A stretch of DNA of 5,524 bases, taken from Pseudomonadota bacterium (GTDB lineage Bacteria; Pseudomonadota; Alphaproteobacteria; Rhizobiales; Xanthobacteraceae). The notes beneath the pieces are model-generated. The model made no database searches. It saw only the letters and a program-made list of their open reading frames with translations, and had not been told where the DNA came from. The DNA is taken from the NCBI GenBank assembly GCA_023431725.1, contig JAEYVN010000250.1, forward strand, positions 1 to 5,524, written 5' to 3'. Of this stretch, positions 1 through 5,524 are shown piece after piece. How positions within the stretch are numbered: position 1 is the stretch's first letter; each line of letters begins with the position of its first letter. The translations under genes were made by a program, and so were the position numbers.

Positions 1-89
1 CCGCGCACGATGCAAGCGGCGCAGCCTCGCCTCTCCGGGATGTGACCGCATATCGTGGTTGTCTGGCACTTTGCCGCTACATTCTCCGC

Positions 90-152
90 TCATTCCCGCG
101 AAGGCGGGAATCCAGCATGTTAGCTTCTGGGTCCCCGCCTTCGCGGGGACGA
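90..152. repeat. REP-like intergenic repeat: two nested hairpins forming a larger imperfect palindrome
   Basis: Seen: hairpin 1 spans 92-111, with ATTCCCGC pairing to GCGGGAAT across a GAAG loop. Hairpin 2 spans 131-150, with GTCCCCGC pairing to GCGGGGAC across a CTTC loop. The two 26-base halves (90-115 and 127-152) are also inverted copies of each other, matching at 22 of 26 positions and separated by 11 bases, so the whole element can fold as one long stem or two short ones. Known: this sequence type is scattered in many copies through proteobacterial genomes and gives spurious translations containing FPRRRES, SRLRGN or PAKAGIQ, all of which appear here. It is most likely a non-autonomous REP/MITE-type element. 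Only one copy lies in this window. Confidence 0.85.
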
Positions 153-154
153 GC

Positions 155-160
155 GGGGAA
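155..160 (+). promoter_or_regulatory. Ribosome binding site that decides the P1 peptidase start
   Basis: The purine run GGGGAA ends 7 bases before the ATG at 168. Its position supports initiation at 168 rather than at the upstream in-frame GTG at 42, whose extra 42 codons would translate straight through the REP element. The site sits only a few bases beyond the second REP hairpin. Confidence 0.55.
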
Positions 161-167
161 AGCTCGA

Positions 168-1160
168 ATGTCTTTGCGCAATCTCATCACCGATGTTGCT
201 GGATTGAAGGTCGGCCATGCGGATGACGCAACGCTGGGTTCAGGATCGACTGCGATCATCTTCGACGAACCGGCGGTCGCATCGGTCGATCTGCGCGGCG
301 GCGGCCCCGGCACGCGCGAGACCGAGTTGCTGGCTGCGGAGCGCACCGTCGATCGCGTCGATGCCATCACCCTGTCGGGCGGCTCGGCCTTCGGCCTCGA
401 TGCGGCATCAGGCGTGCAGGCGTGGTTGCGCGAACACGGACGCGGCTTCGCTGTCGGTCCGGCCCTGGTTCCGATCGTACCCGGCGCCATCGTGTTCGAT
501 CTGCTGGCCGGCGGGAACAAGGAATGGGGTCTGCATTCCCCCTATCGGGACCTCGGCTATCGCGCCGCGGCGGCGGCCTCTGAGGATTTCGCGCTCGGCA
601 GCGTCGGCGGCGGCATGGGCGCGACGGTCGTCAATCTGAAAGGCGGCATCGGTTCTGCATCCGCCACCACGGAAGAAGGTCACACGGTCGGCGCGCTGGT
701 CATCGTCAACGCCGTCGGCGCCGTCACCATCGGCGATGGCGCGCATTTCTGGGCGGCGCCGTTCGAACGCGATGGCGAGTTCGGCGCACGCGGATGGCCC
801 GCGCAATTCCGCGCCAACGATCTTGCGTTTCCGACCAAAGGCGGCGCGCGTCAGGCGACGACCATCGCCCTTGTCGCCACCGACGCGATCCTCAACACGG
901 CACAAGCCAATCGTCTTGCCGTGATGGCGCAGACCGGCTGCGCGCGCGCAATCTATCCGGTGCATACGCCGCTGGACGGCGATACCGTTTTTGCCGCTGC
1001 GACGGGACGAAAGCCGCTCGAAGATCCGTTGATGTCACTCACCACCCTCGGCTCACTCGCTGCCAACGTATTGGCGCGCGCGATCGCACGCGGCGTTTAC
1101 GAGGCAACGGCATTGCCTTTCGATGGAACGTTGCCGTCATGGCGAGACAAATTCGCCTAA
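168..1160 (+). CDS. P1 family peptidase (DmpA/NylC-type, MEROPS S58), 330 aa
   Basis: Probable N-terminal-nucleophile aminopeptidase or amidase of the DmpA/NylC fold (L-aminopeptidase/D-esterase, beta-aminopeptidase and 6-aminohexanoate-oligomer hydrolase relatives). Seen: family-like blocks are DLRGGGPGTRETELL (41-55), TLSGGSAFGLDAASGV (68-83), VGALVIVNAVG (174-184), ATTIALVATDA (230-240) and LDGDTVFAAATG (269-280). The precursor is expected to cut itself before Thr231, leaving an alpha chain of about 230 residues and a beta chain of about 100 with Thr231 as N-terminal nucleophile. This is inferred by alignment from memory to Asn-Thr in NylC and Gly-Ser in DmpA. The residue before Thr231 is Ala, which is unusual. 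No signal peptide, so cytoplasmic. Length 330 aa fits the short NylC-like branch. The start at 168 was chosen because an earlier one at 42 would run through a repeat. Substrate cannot be told from sequence. Confidence 0.9.
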   Translation: MSLRNLITDVAGLKVGHADDATLGSGSTAIIFDEPAVASVDLRGGGPGTRETELLAAERTVDRVDAITLSGGSAFGLDAASGVQAWLREHGRGFAVGPALVPIVPGAIVFDLLAGGNKEWGLHSPYRDLGYRAAAAASEDFALGSVGGGMGATVVNLKGGIGSASATTEEGHTVGALVIVNAVGAVTIGDGAHFWAAPFERDGEFGARGWPAQFRANDLAFPTKGGARQATTIALVATDAILNTAQANRLAVMAQTGCARAIYPVHTPLDGDTVFAAATGRKPLEDPLMSLTTLGSLAANVLARAIARGVYEATALPFDGTLPSWRDKFA

Positions 1161-1269
1161 AACTCGACGGATAAACCATTACGCGCGATCCCGACGGTAC
1201 TGACGAACTGCGCTCTTTCGCCGGCGTTGTTCATGAAATAAATACCAAGTCAGGAAGGCGAAAATAGTC

Positions 1270-1527
1270 ATGCGTTCGCAGGAAATTCCGCAGCCGACAC
1301 AGGCGACCGACTCCTCGGCCATTCGAGATGCGAGCTACGCGCACGAACAACGCGAGTTGCGCATCACATTCATCTCGGGGCGCCAATACGCCTACGCGAA
1401 TGTGCCGCCGTCGATCTATGATGCGTTTCTCACGTCATCGTCCAAAGGCGCGTTCTTCAACATCGCCATTCGCGGGCGCTATCACTTCCACGAAATCCTG
1501 CCGCACAACGAGCTTATGCGGCATTAG
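1270..1527 (+). CDS. KTSC domain-containing protein, 85 aa
   Basis: Small single-domain protein matching the KTSC family (named after the C-terminal region of some lysyl-tRNA synthetases). The function is unknown; RNA binding has been suggested for the family. Seen: SSAIRDASYAHEQRELRITF (15-34) gives the N-terminal strands, followed by the central YxY signature at Tyr40-Tyr42, the segment VPPSIYDAFL (45-54), and the SKGAFFN block (58-64) with IRGRYHF after it. All parts of the domain are present, so the gene looks intact. AGGAAGG at 1252-1258 is a plausible though somewhat distant ribosome binding site (11 bases). The gene follows the peptidase after a 109-bp gap on the same strand, and converges with the oxidoreductase gene, whose end is 21 bp away. 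Likely cytoplasmic: no signal peptide or membrane segment. Confidence 0.87.
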   Translation: MRSQEIPQPTQATDSSAIRDASYAHEQRELRITFISGRQYAYANVPPSIYDAFLTSSSKGAFFNIAIRGRYHFHEILPHNELMRH

Positions 1528-1548
1528 CGCTCGGCAAACTCTGCAACG

Positions 1549-2796
1549 CTATTTGAGAAAACGCTCCGCACGATAAGGCGTGGGATCTGTGAACGGCGTT
1601 TCGCCGGTCATCATCTCGGCCAGCAGGCGCCCGCTGACGGGTCCGAGCGTCAGCCCCCAATGCGCATGGCCGTAATCGAGCCAGAGATTGGGTTGTCCCG
1701 GCGCCGCGCCGATCACCGGCATTGAATCCGGAAAACACGGACGGCGTCCCATCCACGGCTCGGCTTCCACCGGTTCGCCGATCGGAAAGAGTTCACGCGC
1801 CTGCGGCATCAGGCGATCGAACTGCACCGGCGTCGGCGGCGCATCACGCGAGGCGAATTCCGCACCGGTCGTAAGGCGAAGGCCCTGCTCCATCGGCACC
1901 ATCGCATAGCCGACTTCGGCATCGAGCACCGGCCGGTTGAGGCCCTTGTTGCCCTTGGGCTTGAAGTGGCGGTGATAGCCGCGCTTGACCTCCAGCGGCA
2001 GTTTTATGCCGAGCGGATCGAGAACATCCTGTGCCCATGGCCCGAGCGCGACCACCGCCTGCGCGCCATCGACGGGGCCCTCGCTCGTATCGACGCGCCA
2101 GCGGCCATCCGCCCGGTGCAGCGTACGCGCATCGCCGGTGACGATGACGCCACCCAACGCGCGAAAACGATCGGCATAGGCGCGCGTCACCGCCAGCGGA
2201 TTGCTGACGCTCGCCGCCTGCGGCCAGAAGATGCCGCGCTCGAACACCGGCGACAGACCAGGCTCGAGCACCATCGAGCCCGCCGTATCCAGCGGCTCGA
2301 AGGCAAGCCCGGCCGCGGCGATGGCATCGAGATCGGGCTTGGCGTCGTTGAAAGCCTGCGTCGTGCGATAGATTTTCAGCCAGCCGTTGGTGCGCAGATA
2401 GCGCTCGGCATTGGCTTCGCGCATCAGCTGTTCATGCTCGGCGATCGAGGCGGCAAACAGCGGCCGCATCTTTTCGGCGAATTCGAACATCGCCTCGCCG
2501 CGCGAATGCCGCAGATAGGCAAACAGCCACGGCGCGAGCTTTGCCAGATAGGAGAGATGATAATTGGCTTCCGGCGCCTGCTTGAAAGCGATCTTCAGCA
2601 GCGCGGAAATCTTCAGCGGAAAGGGATATGGAAAATACGTGTTGCCTTCGATGATGCCGGCATTGCCGTAGGATGTTTCCTCGCCGACCGGCTTTCGATC
2701 CACCAGCGACACCGAGAGGCCACGTTTGGCAAGGTGGAGCGCAGCGGACACACCGACAACGCCGCCACCAAGAACAATTGCATCAGTCCGAGCCAT
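1549..2796 (-). CDS. FAD-dependent D-amino-acid dehydrogenase-like oxidoreductase (DAO family), 415 aa
   Basis: Flavoprotein of the DAO superfamily, closest in layout to D-amino acid dehydrogenase (DadA), which oxidises D-amino acids to 2-oxo acids plus ammonia and passes electrons to the respiratory chain. Seen: N-terminal Rossmann motif GGGVVG (10-15) ending with acidic Asp33 for the FAD ribose; ETSYGNAGII (40-49), typical of DadA-like proteins; GYHRHF in the substrate domain; and the C-terminal blocks WMGRRPCFPDSMPVIG (348-363) and GHAHWGLTLGP (376-386) that close over FAD. About 415 residues is normal for DadA relatives (E. coli DadA is about 430). The Met at 2796 is preferred because it is preceded by GAGGA and begins directly with the FAD-binding strand. 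An upstream reading to 3108 adds 104 residues without domain character. No racemase or Lrp-type regulator is adjacent, so the substrate is open; D-hydroxyproline or another imino/amino acid is possible. Confidence 0.9.
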   Translation of the reverse strand: MARTDAIVLGGGVVGVSAALHLAKRGLSVSLVDRKPVGEETSYGNAGIIEGNTYFPYPFPLKISALLKIAFKQAPEANYHLSYLAKLAPWLFAYLRHSRGEAMFEFAEKMRPLFAASIAEHEQLMREANAERYLRTNGWLKIYRTTQAFNDAKPDLDAIAAAGLAFEPLDTAGSMVLEPGLSPVFERGIFWPQAASVSNPLAVTRAYADRFRALGGVIVTGDARTLHRADGRWRVDTSEGPVDGAQAVVALGPWAQDVLDPLGIKLPLEVKRGYHRHFKPKGNKGLNRPVLDAEVGYAMVPMEQGLRLTTGAEFASRDAPPTPVQFDRLMPQARELFPIGEPVEAEPWMGRRPCFPDSMPVIGAAPGQPNLWLDYGHAHWGLTLGPVSGRLLAEMMTGETPFTDPTPYRAERFLK

Positions 2797-3068
2797 ATCG
2801 TCCTCAAAAATAGCCTGGGAACTGCCCGGTGACAGCCCGCGGCGGAATCGCGGCGGAAAAGTCCGACAGCCAGACAAGCGCCGTGACCATATAGGTGCTT
2901 TGCCGGATTCGTGCAGGCCCGAAGCCACTGCCCATATTTGGTGCGTGTGTCGCCGGTTAGGCAGGAAAGCGGCTGGCCGGCCCGGAGTTCGACGGGTTTG
3001 CCCGCTCCCGGCGAGGGTGTTAGACGGGCCGCTGACGATTCGCCGAGGCACGGTTTGACGAGGAAGAC
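2797..3068. promoter_or_regulatory. Divergent intergenic region between the oxidoreductase gene and rpe
   Basis: This 272-bp gap separates two divergent genes, so it must hold promoters for both, unless rpe is otherwise transcribed. Nothing in it looks coding. Seen on the minus strand: CTATAT (2894 down to 2889), resembling an alphaproteobacterial -10 box about 93 bp before the ATG, without a convincing -35 box. Seen on the plus strand: TTGCCC (2998-3003), 17 bases, then TAGACG (3021-3026), a weak match to a housekeeping promoter for rpe. A 9-base direct repeat, GCGGCGGAA, occurs at 2839-2847 and 2850-2858. The rpe ribosome binding site GAGGAAG (3060-3066) is clear. The promoter assignments are guesses. 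Confidence 0.4.
2801..2805 (-). promoter_or_regulatory. Ribosome binding site deciding the oxidoreductase start
   Basis: On the minus strand GAGGA lies 4 bases before the ATG at 2796. Together with the immediate start of the FAD-binding motif, it fixes this start over the longer in-frame reading that extends to 3108 into the rpe start region. Confidence 0.6.
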
Positions 3069-3752
3069 ATGCCCCGCCCGCTTTTGATTGCACCATCCAT
3101 TCTGGCATCGGATTTCTCGAAGCTCGGCCAGGAAGTGCGCGACGCCGACGCCGCCGGTGCCGACTGGATCCATCTCGACGTCATGGACGGGCATTTCGTG
3201 CCCAACATCACGTTCGGTCCGGACGTGATCAAATCGATCCGGCCGCATTCAAAGAAGATCTTCGACGTGCATCTGATGATCGCGCCGGCCGATCCGCACC
3301 TGGAAGCCTTTGCCAAGGCGGGCTGCGACATCATTACCGTGCACGCCGAGGCGGGTCCCAACTTGCACCGTTCGCTGCAGGCGATCCGCAACCTCGGCAA
3401 GAAGGCCGGCGTATCGATCAACCCGGCGACGCCGGAAAGCAGCATCGAATACGTGCTGGACATCGTCGATCTGGTGCTGGTGATGTCGGTCAATCCGGGC
3501 TTCGGCGGCCAGGCCTTCATCCCGTCCGCAGTCGAGAAAATCGCGCGCGTCAGCTCCATGATCGCCGGACGGCCGATCGATCTGGAAGTCGATGGCGGCA
3601 TCACCGCCGAAACCGCGCCGAAAGTGGTGGCGGCCGGCGCCAATGTGCTGGTGGCTGGTTCTGCCGTGTTCAAGGGCGGTCCGACCGCCTATGGCAACAA
3701 CATCTCCGCCATTCGCCATGCCGGCGCCTTGACCCGCGGCGAAGCGGCGTGA
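3069..3752 (+). CDS. rpe: Ribulose-phosphate 3-epimerase, 227 aa
   Basis: Interconverts D-ribulose 5-phosphate and D-xylulose 5-phosphate in the pentose phosphate pathway (and the Calvin cycle where present); cytosolic TIM-barrel metalloenzyme. Seen: [10 protein letters not shown] at 7-16 with Ser10; [12 protein letters not shown] (35-46) carrying metal ligands His35 and Asp37 (the acid/base residue); FDVHLM (65-70) with His68; the flexible loop [10 protein letters not shown] (139-148); EVDGG (173-177) with catalytic Asp175; and the phosphate-binding GSAVF (197-201). Every catalytic and metal residue expected for the family is present and the length is standard. GAGGAAG lies just before the ATG. 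The gene opens a plus-strand run toward purB, and its stop codon overlaps the next start. Confidence 0.98.
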   Translation: MPRPLLIAPSILASDFSKLGQEVRDADAAGADWIHLDVMDGHFVPNITFGPDVIKSIRPHSKKIFDVHLMIAPADPHLEAFAKAGCDIITVHAEAGPNLHRSLQAIRNLGKKAGVSINPATPESSIEYVLDIVDLVLVMSVNPGFGGQAFIPSAVEKIARVSSMIAGRPIDLEVDGGITAETAPKVVAAGANVLVAGSAVFKGGPTAYGNNISAIRHAGALTRGEAA

Positions 3753-4270
3753 TCGCGCCGGCTCATGCGCTGACGTTGCTCCAAAGCGACCTCGAGCCGG
3801 GCGAACGCCTCGTCTACGCGGTGCGCCCGGATATCTGGACGACGATCCGCAACAAGATCTTCCTGTGGGGGATCGGCGTTCCTTGGTGCATCGCGATTTT
3901 CGGGCTGTTTTTCGCCGGCCGCGCCTCCTTGGCGATCGTGATCCCGTTTGGAATCGTCGGGCTGGCGATGATCCTGGCGCCGATCATCCTCGCCATCGAG
4001 ACGCAATACACGATCTATGCCATCACCGACCGCCGCGCCCTGATCGTGCGGACCGGGCCGCGCGCGGGCACAGTCTCGTGTCCGTTCAATCGCATGGACG
4101 ACCACCTCGAAATCATGACGGCAGGCGGCAAAAGTGGGCACCTGTATTTCGCTTCAAACATGTCGACAAAAATGCGGGGCGTCGATTACACCGGCAAACT
4201 CGGCTTCCGCGACCTGGCCGATGTGCGGGCCGCTGCCGACCAATTGGAGACAGCTAGAAAACATCCATAA
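3749..4270 (+). CDS. Membrane protein with two TM helices and a bacterial PH-like C-terminal domain, 173 aa
   Basis: Function unknown. Seen: a short cytoplasmic N-terminus with the [14 protein letters not shown] segment (15-28), typical of the start of bacterial PH-domain membrane proteins; two hydrophobic helices at about 37-57 and 61-83; then [16 protein letters not shown] (86-101), which matches the Y-x-(I/L)-T-x-x-R strand pattern of bPH2/YdbS-like domains, followed by a soluble tail ending in a predicted helix (155-170). The family name is an inference from this pattern. Translation starts at GTG, whose bases overlap the rpe TGA (GTGA, 3749-3752). No in-frame ATG occurs until the second helix, which would destroy the protein, so the GTG start is strongly preferred. 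The overlap implies an operon and translational coupling with rpe. There is no strong ribosome binding site (GGCGAAG is the best). Confidence 0.85.
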   Translation: MIAPAHALTLLQSDLEPGERLVYAVRPDIWTTIRNKIFLWGIGVPWCIAIFGLFFAGRASLAIVIPFGIVGLAMILAPIILAIETQYTIYAITDRRALIVRTGPRAGTVSCPFNRMDDHLEIMTAGGKSGHLYFASNMSTKMRGVDYTGKLGFRDLADVRAAADQLETARKHP

Positions 4271-4286
4271 GATCGTCCCGACACCA

Positions 4287-4305
4287 AAAATCATCAGATG
4301 ATTTT
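4287..4305. promoter_or_regulatory. AT-rich perfect dyad upstream of the DUF930 gene
   Basis: Seen: AAAATCATC, one central A, then GATGATTTT: two perfect 9-base arms, ending 12 bases before the ATG at 4318. It stands out in GC-rich surroundings. It could be an operator for a dimeric regulator, a small RNA hairpin (8-bp stem, CAG loop) affecting initiation, or a weak terminator for the rpe operon (no long U-tract follows). I cannot choose between these from sequence alone. Confidence 0.5.
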
Positions 4306-4317
4306 CCGGAATCCGAC

Positions 4318-4710
4318 ATGAAGCAGATTGCTCTGACTATTTGCGCCGCCGTGCTTGTGGTGGCGGCCCCCTCCTACGCTGGCAGCTCGCGCTTCGATCG
4401 CAGTTTGTCGCATCTCGATCCGACGACCCGTCTGGAGCAGGTCTGTGCAGTGGAGACGATGGCGAGGGTCAATAAGGACGACAATCCCTACCGGCCCGAC
4501 CGGGCGGTGATCTATGCCATCTCAAAGCCCAAGCTCAGCGGCGACACCATCTCCGGAGATGGCGGCGCCTTCCGCAGCAAGGGCAAGTGGTACCAGTATT
4601 CTTTCGCCTGCAAGACGACTCCGGACCGCATGAAGGTCTCGTCCTTCACCTACAAAATCGGCAAACCCATTCCCGAGGAGAAATGGGAGAGCTACGGGCT
4701 GTACCGCTGA
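4318..4710 (+). CDS. Secreted DUF930 domain-containing protein, 130 aa
   Basis: Exported protein of unknown function, matching the DUF930 family. Seen: a signal peptide at residues 1-21 (Lys2, hydrophobic core about 4-17, cleavage after Ser-Tyr-Ala), giving a mature protein of about 109 residues, probably periplasmic. The mature part opens with the family-like HLDPTTRLEQVCAVETMARV (32-51), then PDRAVIYAI (60-68), GGAFRSKGKWYQYSFAC (82-98), and ends with IGKPIPEEKWESYGLY. Two cysteines in the mature chain, Cys43 and Cys98, could form a disulfide. Family assignment is from memory of the pattern and is fairly confident; no role is known to me. It is separated by 47 bp from the membrane protein gene, with only a weak ribosome binding site (CCGGAA at 4306-4311) next to an AT-rich dyad. 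Confidence 0.87.
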   Translation: MKQIALTICAAVLVVAAPSYAGSSRFDRSLSHLDPTTRLEQVCAVETMARVNKDDNPYRPDRAVIYAISKPKLSGDTISGDGGAFRSKGKWYQYSFACKTTPDRMKVSSFTYKIGKPIPEEKWESYGLYR

Positions 4711-4817
4711 CCGAGGCCGAAAAGCGGTTGCAAAAGCCCATCGGCGGGCACTGACGGGGTTTGCCGGGCGGCTGCGGCGTGTTACGCGACGGCCAACAAA
4801 CCTAGCGTGAGCAGCCC

Positions 4818-5524
4818 ATGATCCCTCGTTACACCCGGCCGGAAATGGCGGCCATCTGGTCGCCCGAGCAGAGGTTCCGCATCTGGTTCGAAATCGAATC
4901 GCATGCCGCCGAAGCGATGGCGGAAATCGGCCAGATTCCGAAAGAGGCCGCCAAAACGATCCGCGAAAAGGGTGAAGCCGCGACATTCGACGTGGCGCGC
5001 ATCGATGCCATCGAAGCCGAGGTGAAGCACGACGTCATCGCCTTCCTGACCCATCTTGCGGAGATCGTCGGACCCGACGCCCGCTTCGTGCACCAGGGCA
5101 TGACGTCCTCCGACGTGCTGGACACCTGCCTCAGCATCCAGCTGGCGCTGGCCACGGATATCCTGATTGCCGATGTCGACCGCCTGCTGGCCGCTCTCAA
5201 GCGCCGTGCCTTCGAACACAAGCTGACGCCGACCATCGGCCGCTCGCATGGCATCCATGCCGAGCCTGTGACGTTCGGACTGAAACTCGCGCAAGCCTAT
5301 GCCGAATTCGACCGCGCCAAGGAACGCTTGGTTGCGGCCCGCAAGGAAATCGCCACCTGCGCCATCTCCGGCGCCGTCGGCACCTTTGCGCAGATCGACC
5401 CGCGCGTGGAAGCGCACGTCGCCAAGGCGATGGACCTGACGTCCGAGCCGATCTCGACGCAGGTGATCCCGCGCGACCGCCATGCGATGTATTTCGCAAC
5501 GCTCGGCGTGATCGCGTCATCGGT
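4818..5524 (+). CDS. purB: Adenylosuccinate lyase, N-terminal 235 codons (truncated by window end)
   Basis: Fumarase/aspartase-superfamily enzyme that acts twice in purine synthesis: SAICAR to AICAR plus fumarate, and adenylosuccinate to AMP plus fumarate; cytosolic homotetramer. Seen: the reading frame stays open from ATG 4818 to the last base. IPRYTRPEMAAIWSPEQRF (2-20) is the typical bacterial PurB start; EVKHDV has His71; VHQGMTSSDVLDT (91-103) has His92 and the substrate-binding Thr-Ser-Ser; GRSHGIHAEP (141-150) carries the probable general acid His144, equivalent to His141 of B. subtilis PurB; SGAVGTF (184-190) follows. The mobile-loop signature with the catalytic serine (SSAMPHKRNP-type) lies beyond the window. 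The family length is about 430-435 residues, so just over half is here. No strong ribosome binding site is visible (GTGAGC at 4807-4812). It lies 107 bp after the DUF930 gene. Confidence 0.97.
   Translation, partial: MIPRYTRPEMAAIWSPEQRFRIWFEIESHAAEAMAEIGQIPKEAAKTIREKGEAATFDVARIDAIEAEVKHDVIAFLTHLAEIVGPDARFVHQGMTSSDVLDTCLSIQLALATDILIADVDRLLAALKRRAFEHKLTPTIGRSHGIHAEPVTFGLKLAQAYAEFDRAKERLVAARKEIATCAISGAVGTFAQIDPRVEAHVAKAMDLTSEPISTQVIPRDRHAMYFATLGVIASS

Noticed and set aside
1..89. Possible tail of an upstream plus-strand gene (frame 1 ends at TGA 43-45) or an earlier start of the peptidase at GTG 42
   Set aside because: Only 14 codons are visible, with no recognisable motif, and the frame containing the GTG runs through the REP element. 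Nothing in this stretch can be assigned.
77..520. Minus-strand open frame over the REP element and peptidase 5' part
   Set aside because: It contains the spurious LDSRLRGNE translation of the repeat and lies antisense to a well-supported enzyme.
1966..2832. Long plus-strand open frame (288 codons) across the oxidoreductase gene
   Set aside because: It is antisense to a gene with clear FAD-binding and DAO motifs; its composition is rich in Arg, Gln and Ile with no domain, as expected for a shadow frame in GC-rich DNA.
2797..3108. 104-residue N-terminal extension of the oxidoreductase frame
   Set aside because: It is rich in Pro, Arg and Ser, has no domain, overlaps the start of rpe, and lies before a Met that has a good ribosome binding site and begins the FAD motif.
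3020..3719. Two minus-strand open frames covering rpe
   Set aside because: Both are antisense to rpe, which has every catalytic residue; no motif or initiation signal supports them.
4711..4817. Candidate terminator between the DUF930 gene and purB (GCCC/GGGC at 4737-4750 and GCAAA/TTTGC)
   Set aside because: The stems are short or interrupted and no T-run follows; I would not call a terminator or a promoter here.
4522..5520. Minus-strand open frames over the DUF930 gene and purB
   Set aside because: The plus strand encodes a textbook PurB N-terminus continuously from 4818 to the window end; the minus frames are shadows, with low-complexity Arg/Gly/Asp composition.

Overview
The window looks like ordinary chromosome from a GC-rich alphaproteobacterium, most likely of the Hyphomicrobiales (Rhizobiales; the Bradyrhizobium side of the order would fit). 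The evidence is the high GC with strong third-position G/C bias, a DUF930 secreted protein (a family I associate with this order), and a two-hairpin intergenic repeat of a type common in these genomes. No taxon can be fixed from 5.5 kb read by eye.

Layout: (1) 90-152 is a REP-like double hairpin just upstream of a P1-family (DmpA/NylC-type, MEROPS S58) peptidase whose best start is 168; it ends at 1160. (2) 1270-1527 is a small KTSC-domain protein on the + strand, convergent with (3) a D-amino-acid-dehydrogenase-like FAD oxidoreductase on the - strand (1549-2796). (4) 2797-3068 is a 272-bp divergent intergenic region. (5) A + strand run follows: rpe (3069-3752), a two-helix membrane protein with a PH-like tail that overlaps rpe by 4 bp (3749-4270), a secreted DUF930 protein (4318-4710) preceded by an AT-rich perfect dyad, and the first 235 codons of purB (4818 to the window end).

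How the genes may work together: rpe (pentose phosphate/Calvin cycle) and purB (purine synthesis) are housekeeping enzymes linked through ribose-5-phosphate supply. The two genes between them are small envelope-type proteins of unknown function. On the left, a peptidase from a family with D-amino-acid-ester/amide activity lies near a D-amino-acid-dehydrogenase-like enzyme. A shared role in using D-aminoacyl compounds is possible, but they are on opposite strands and not an operon. I see no phage, transposon, CRISPR, RNA gene or defence system, and I do not think the window contains a new multi-gene system. The points most worth a second look are the dyad before the DUF930 gene, the translationally coupled membrane protein behind rpe, and the REP element in the peptidase leader.
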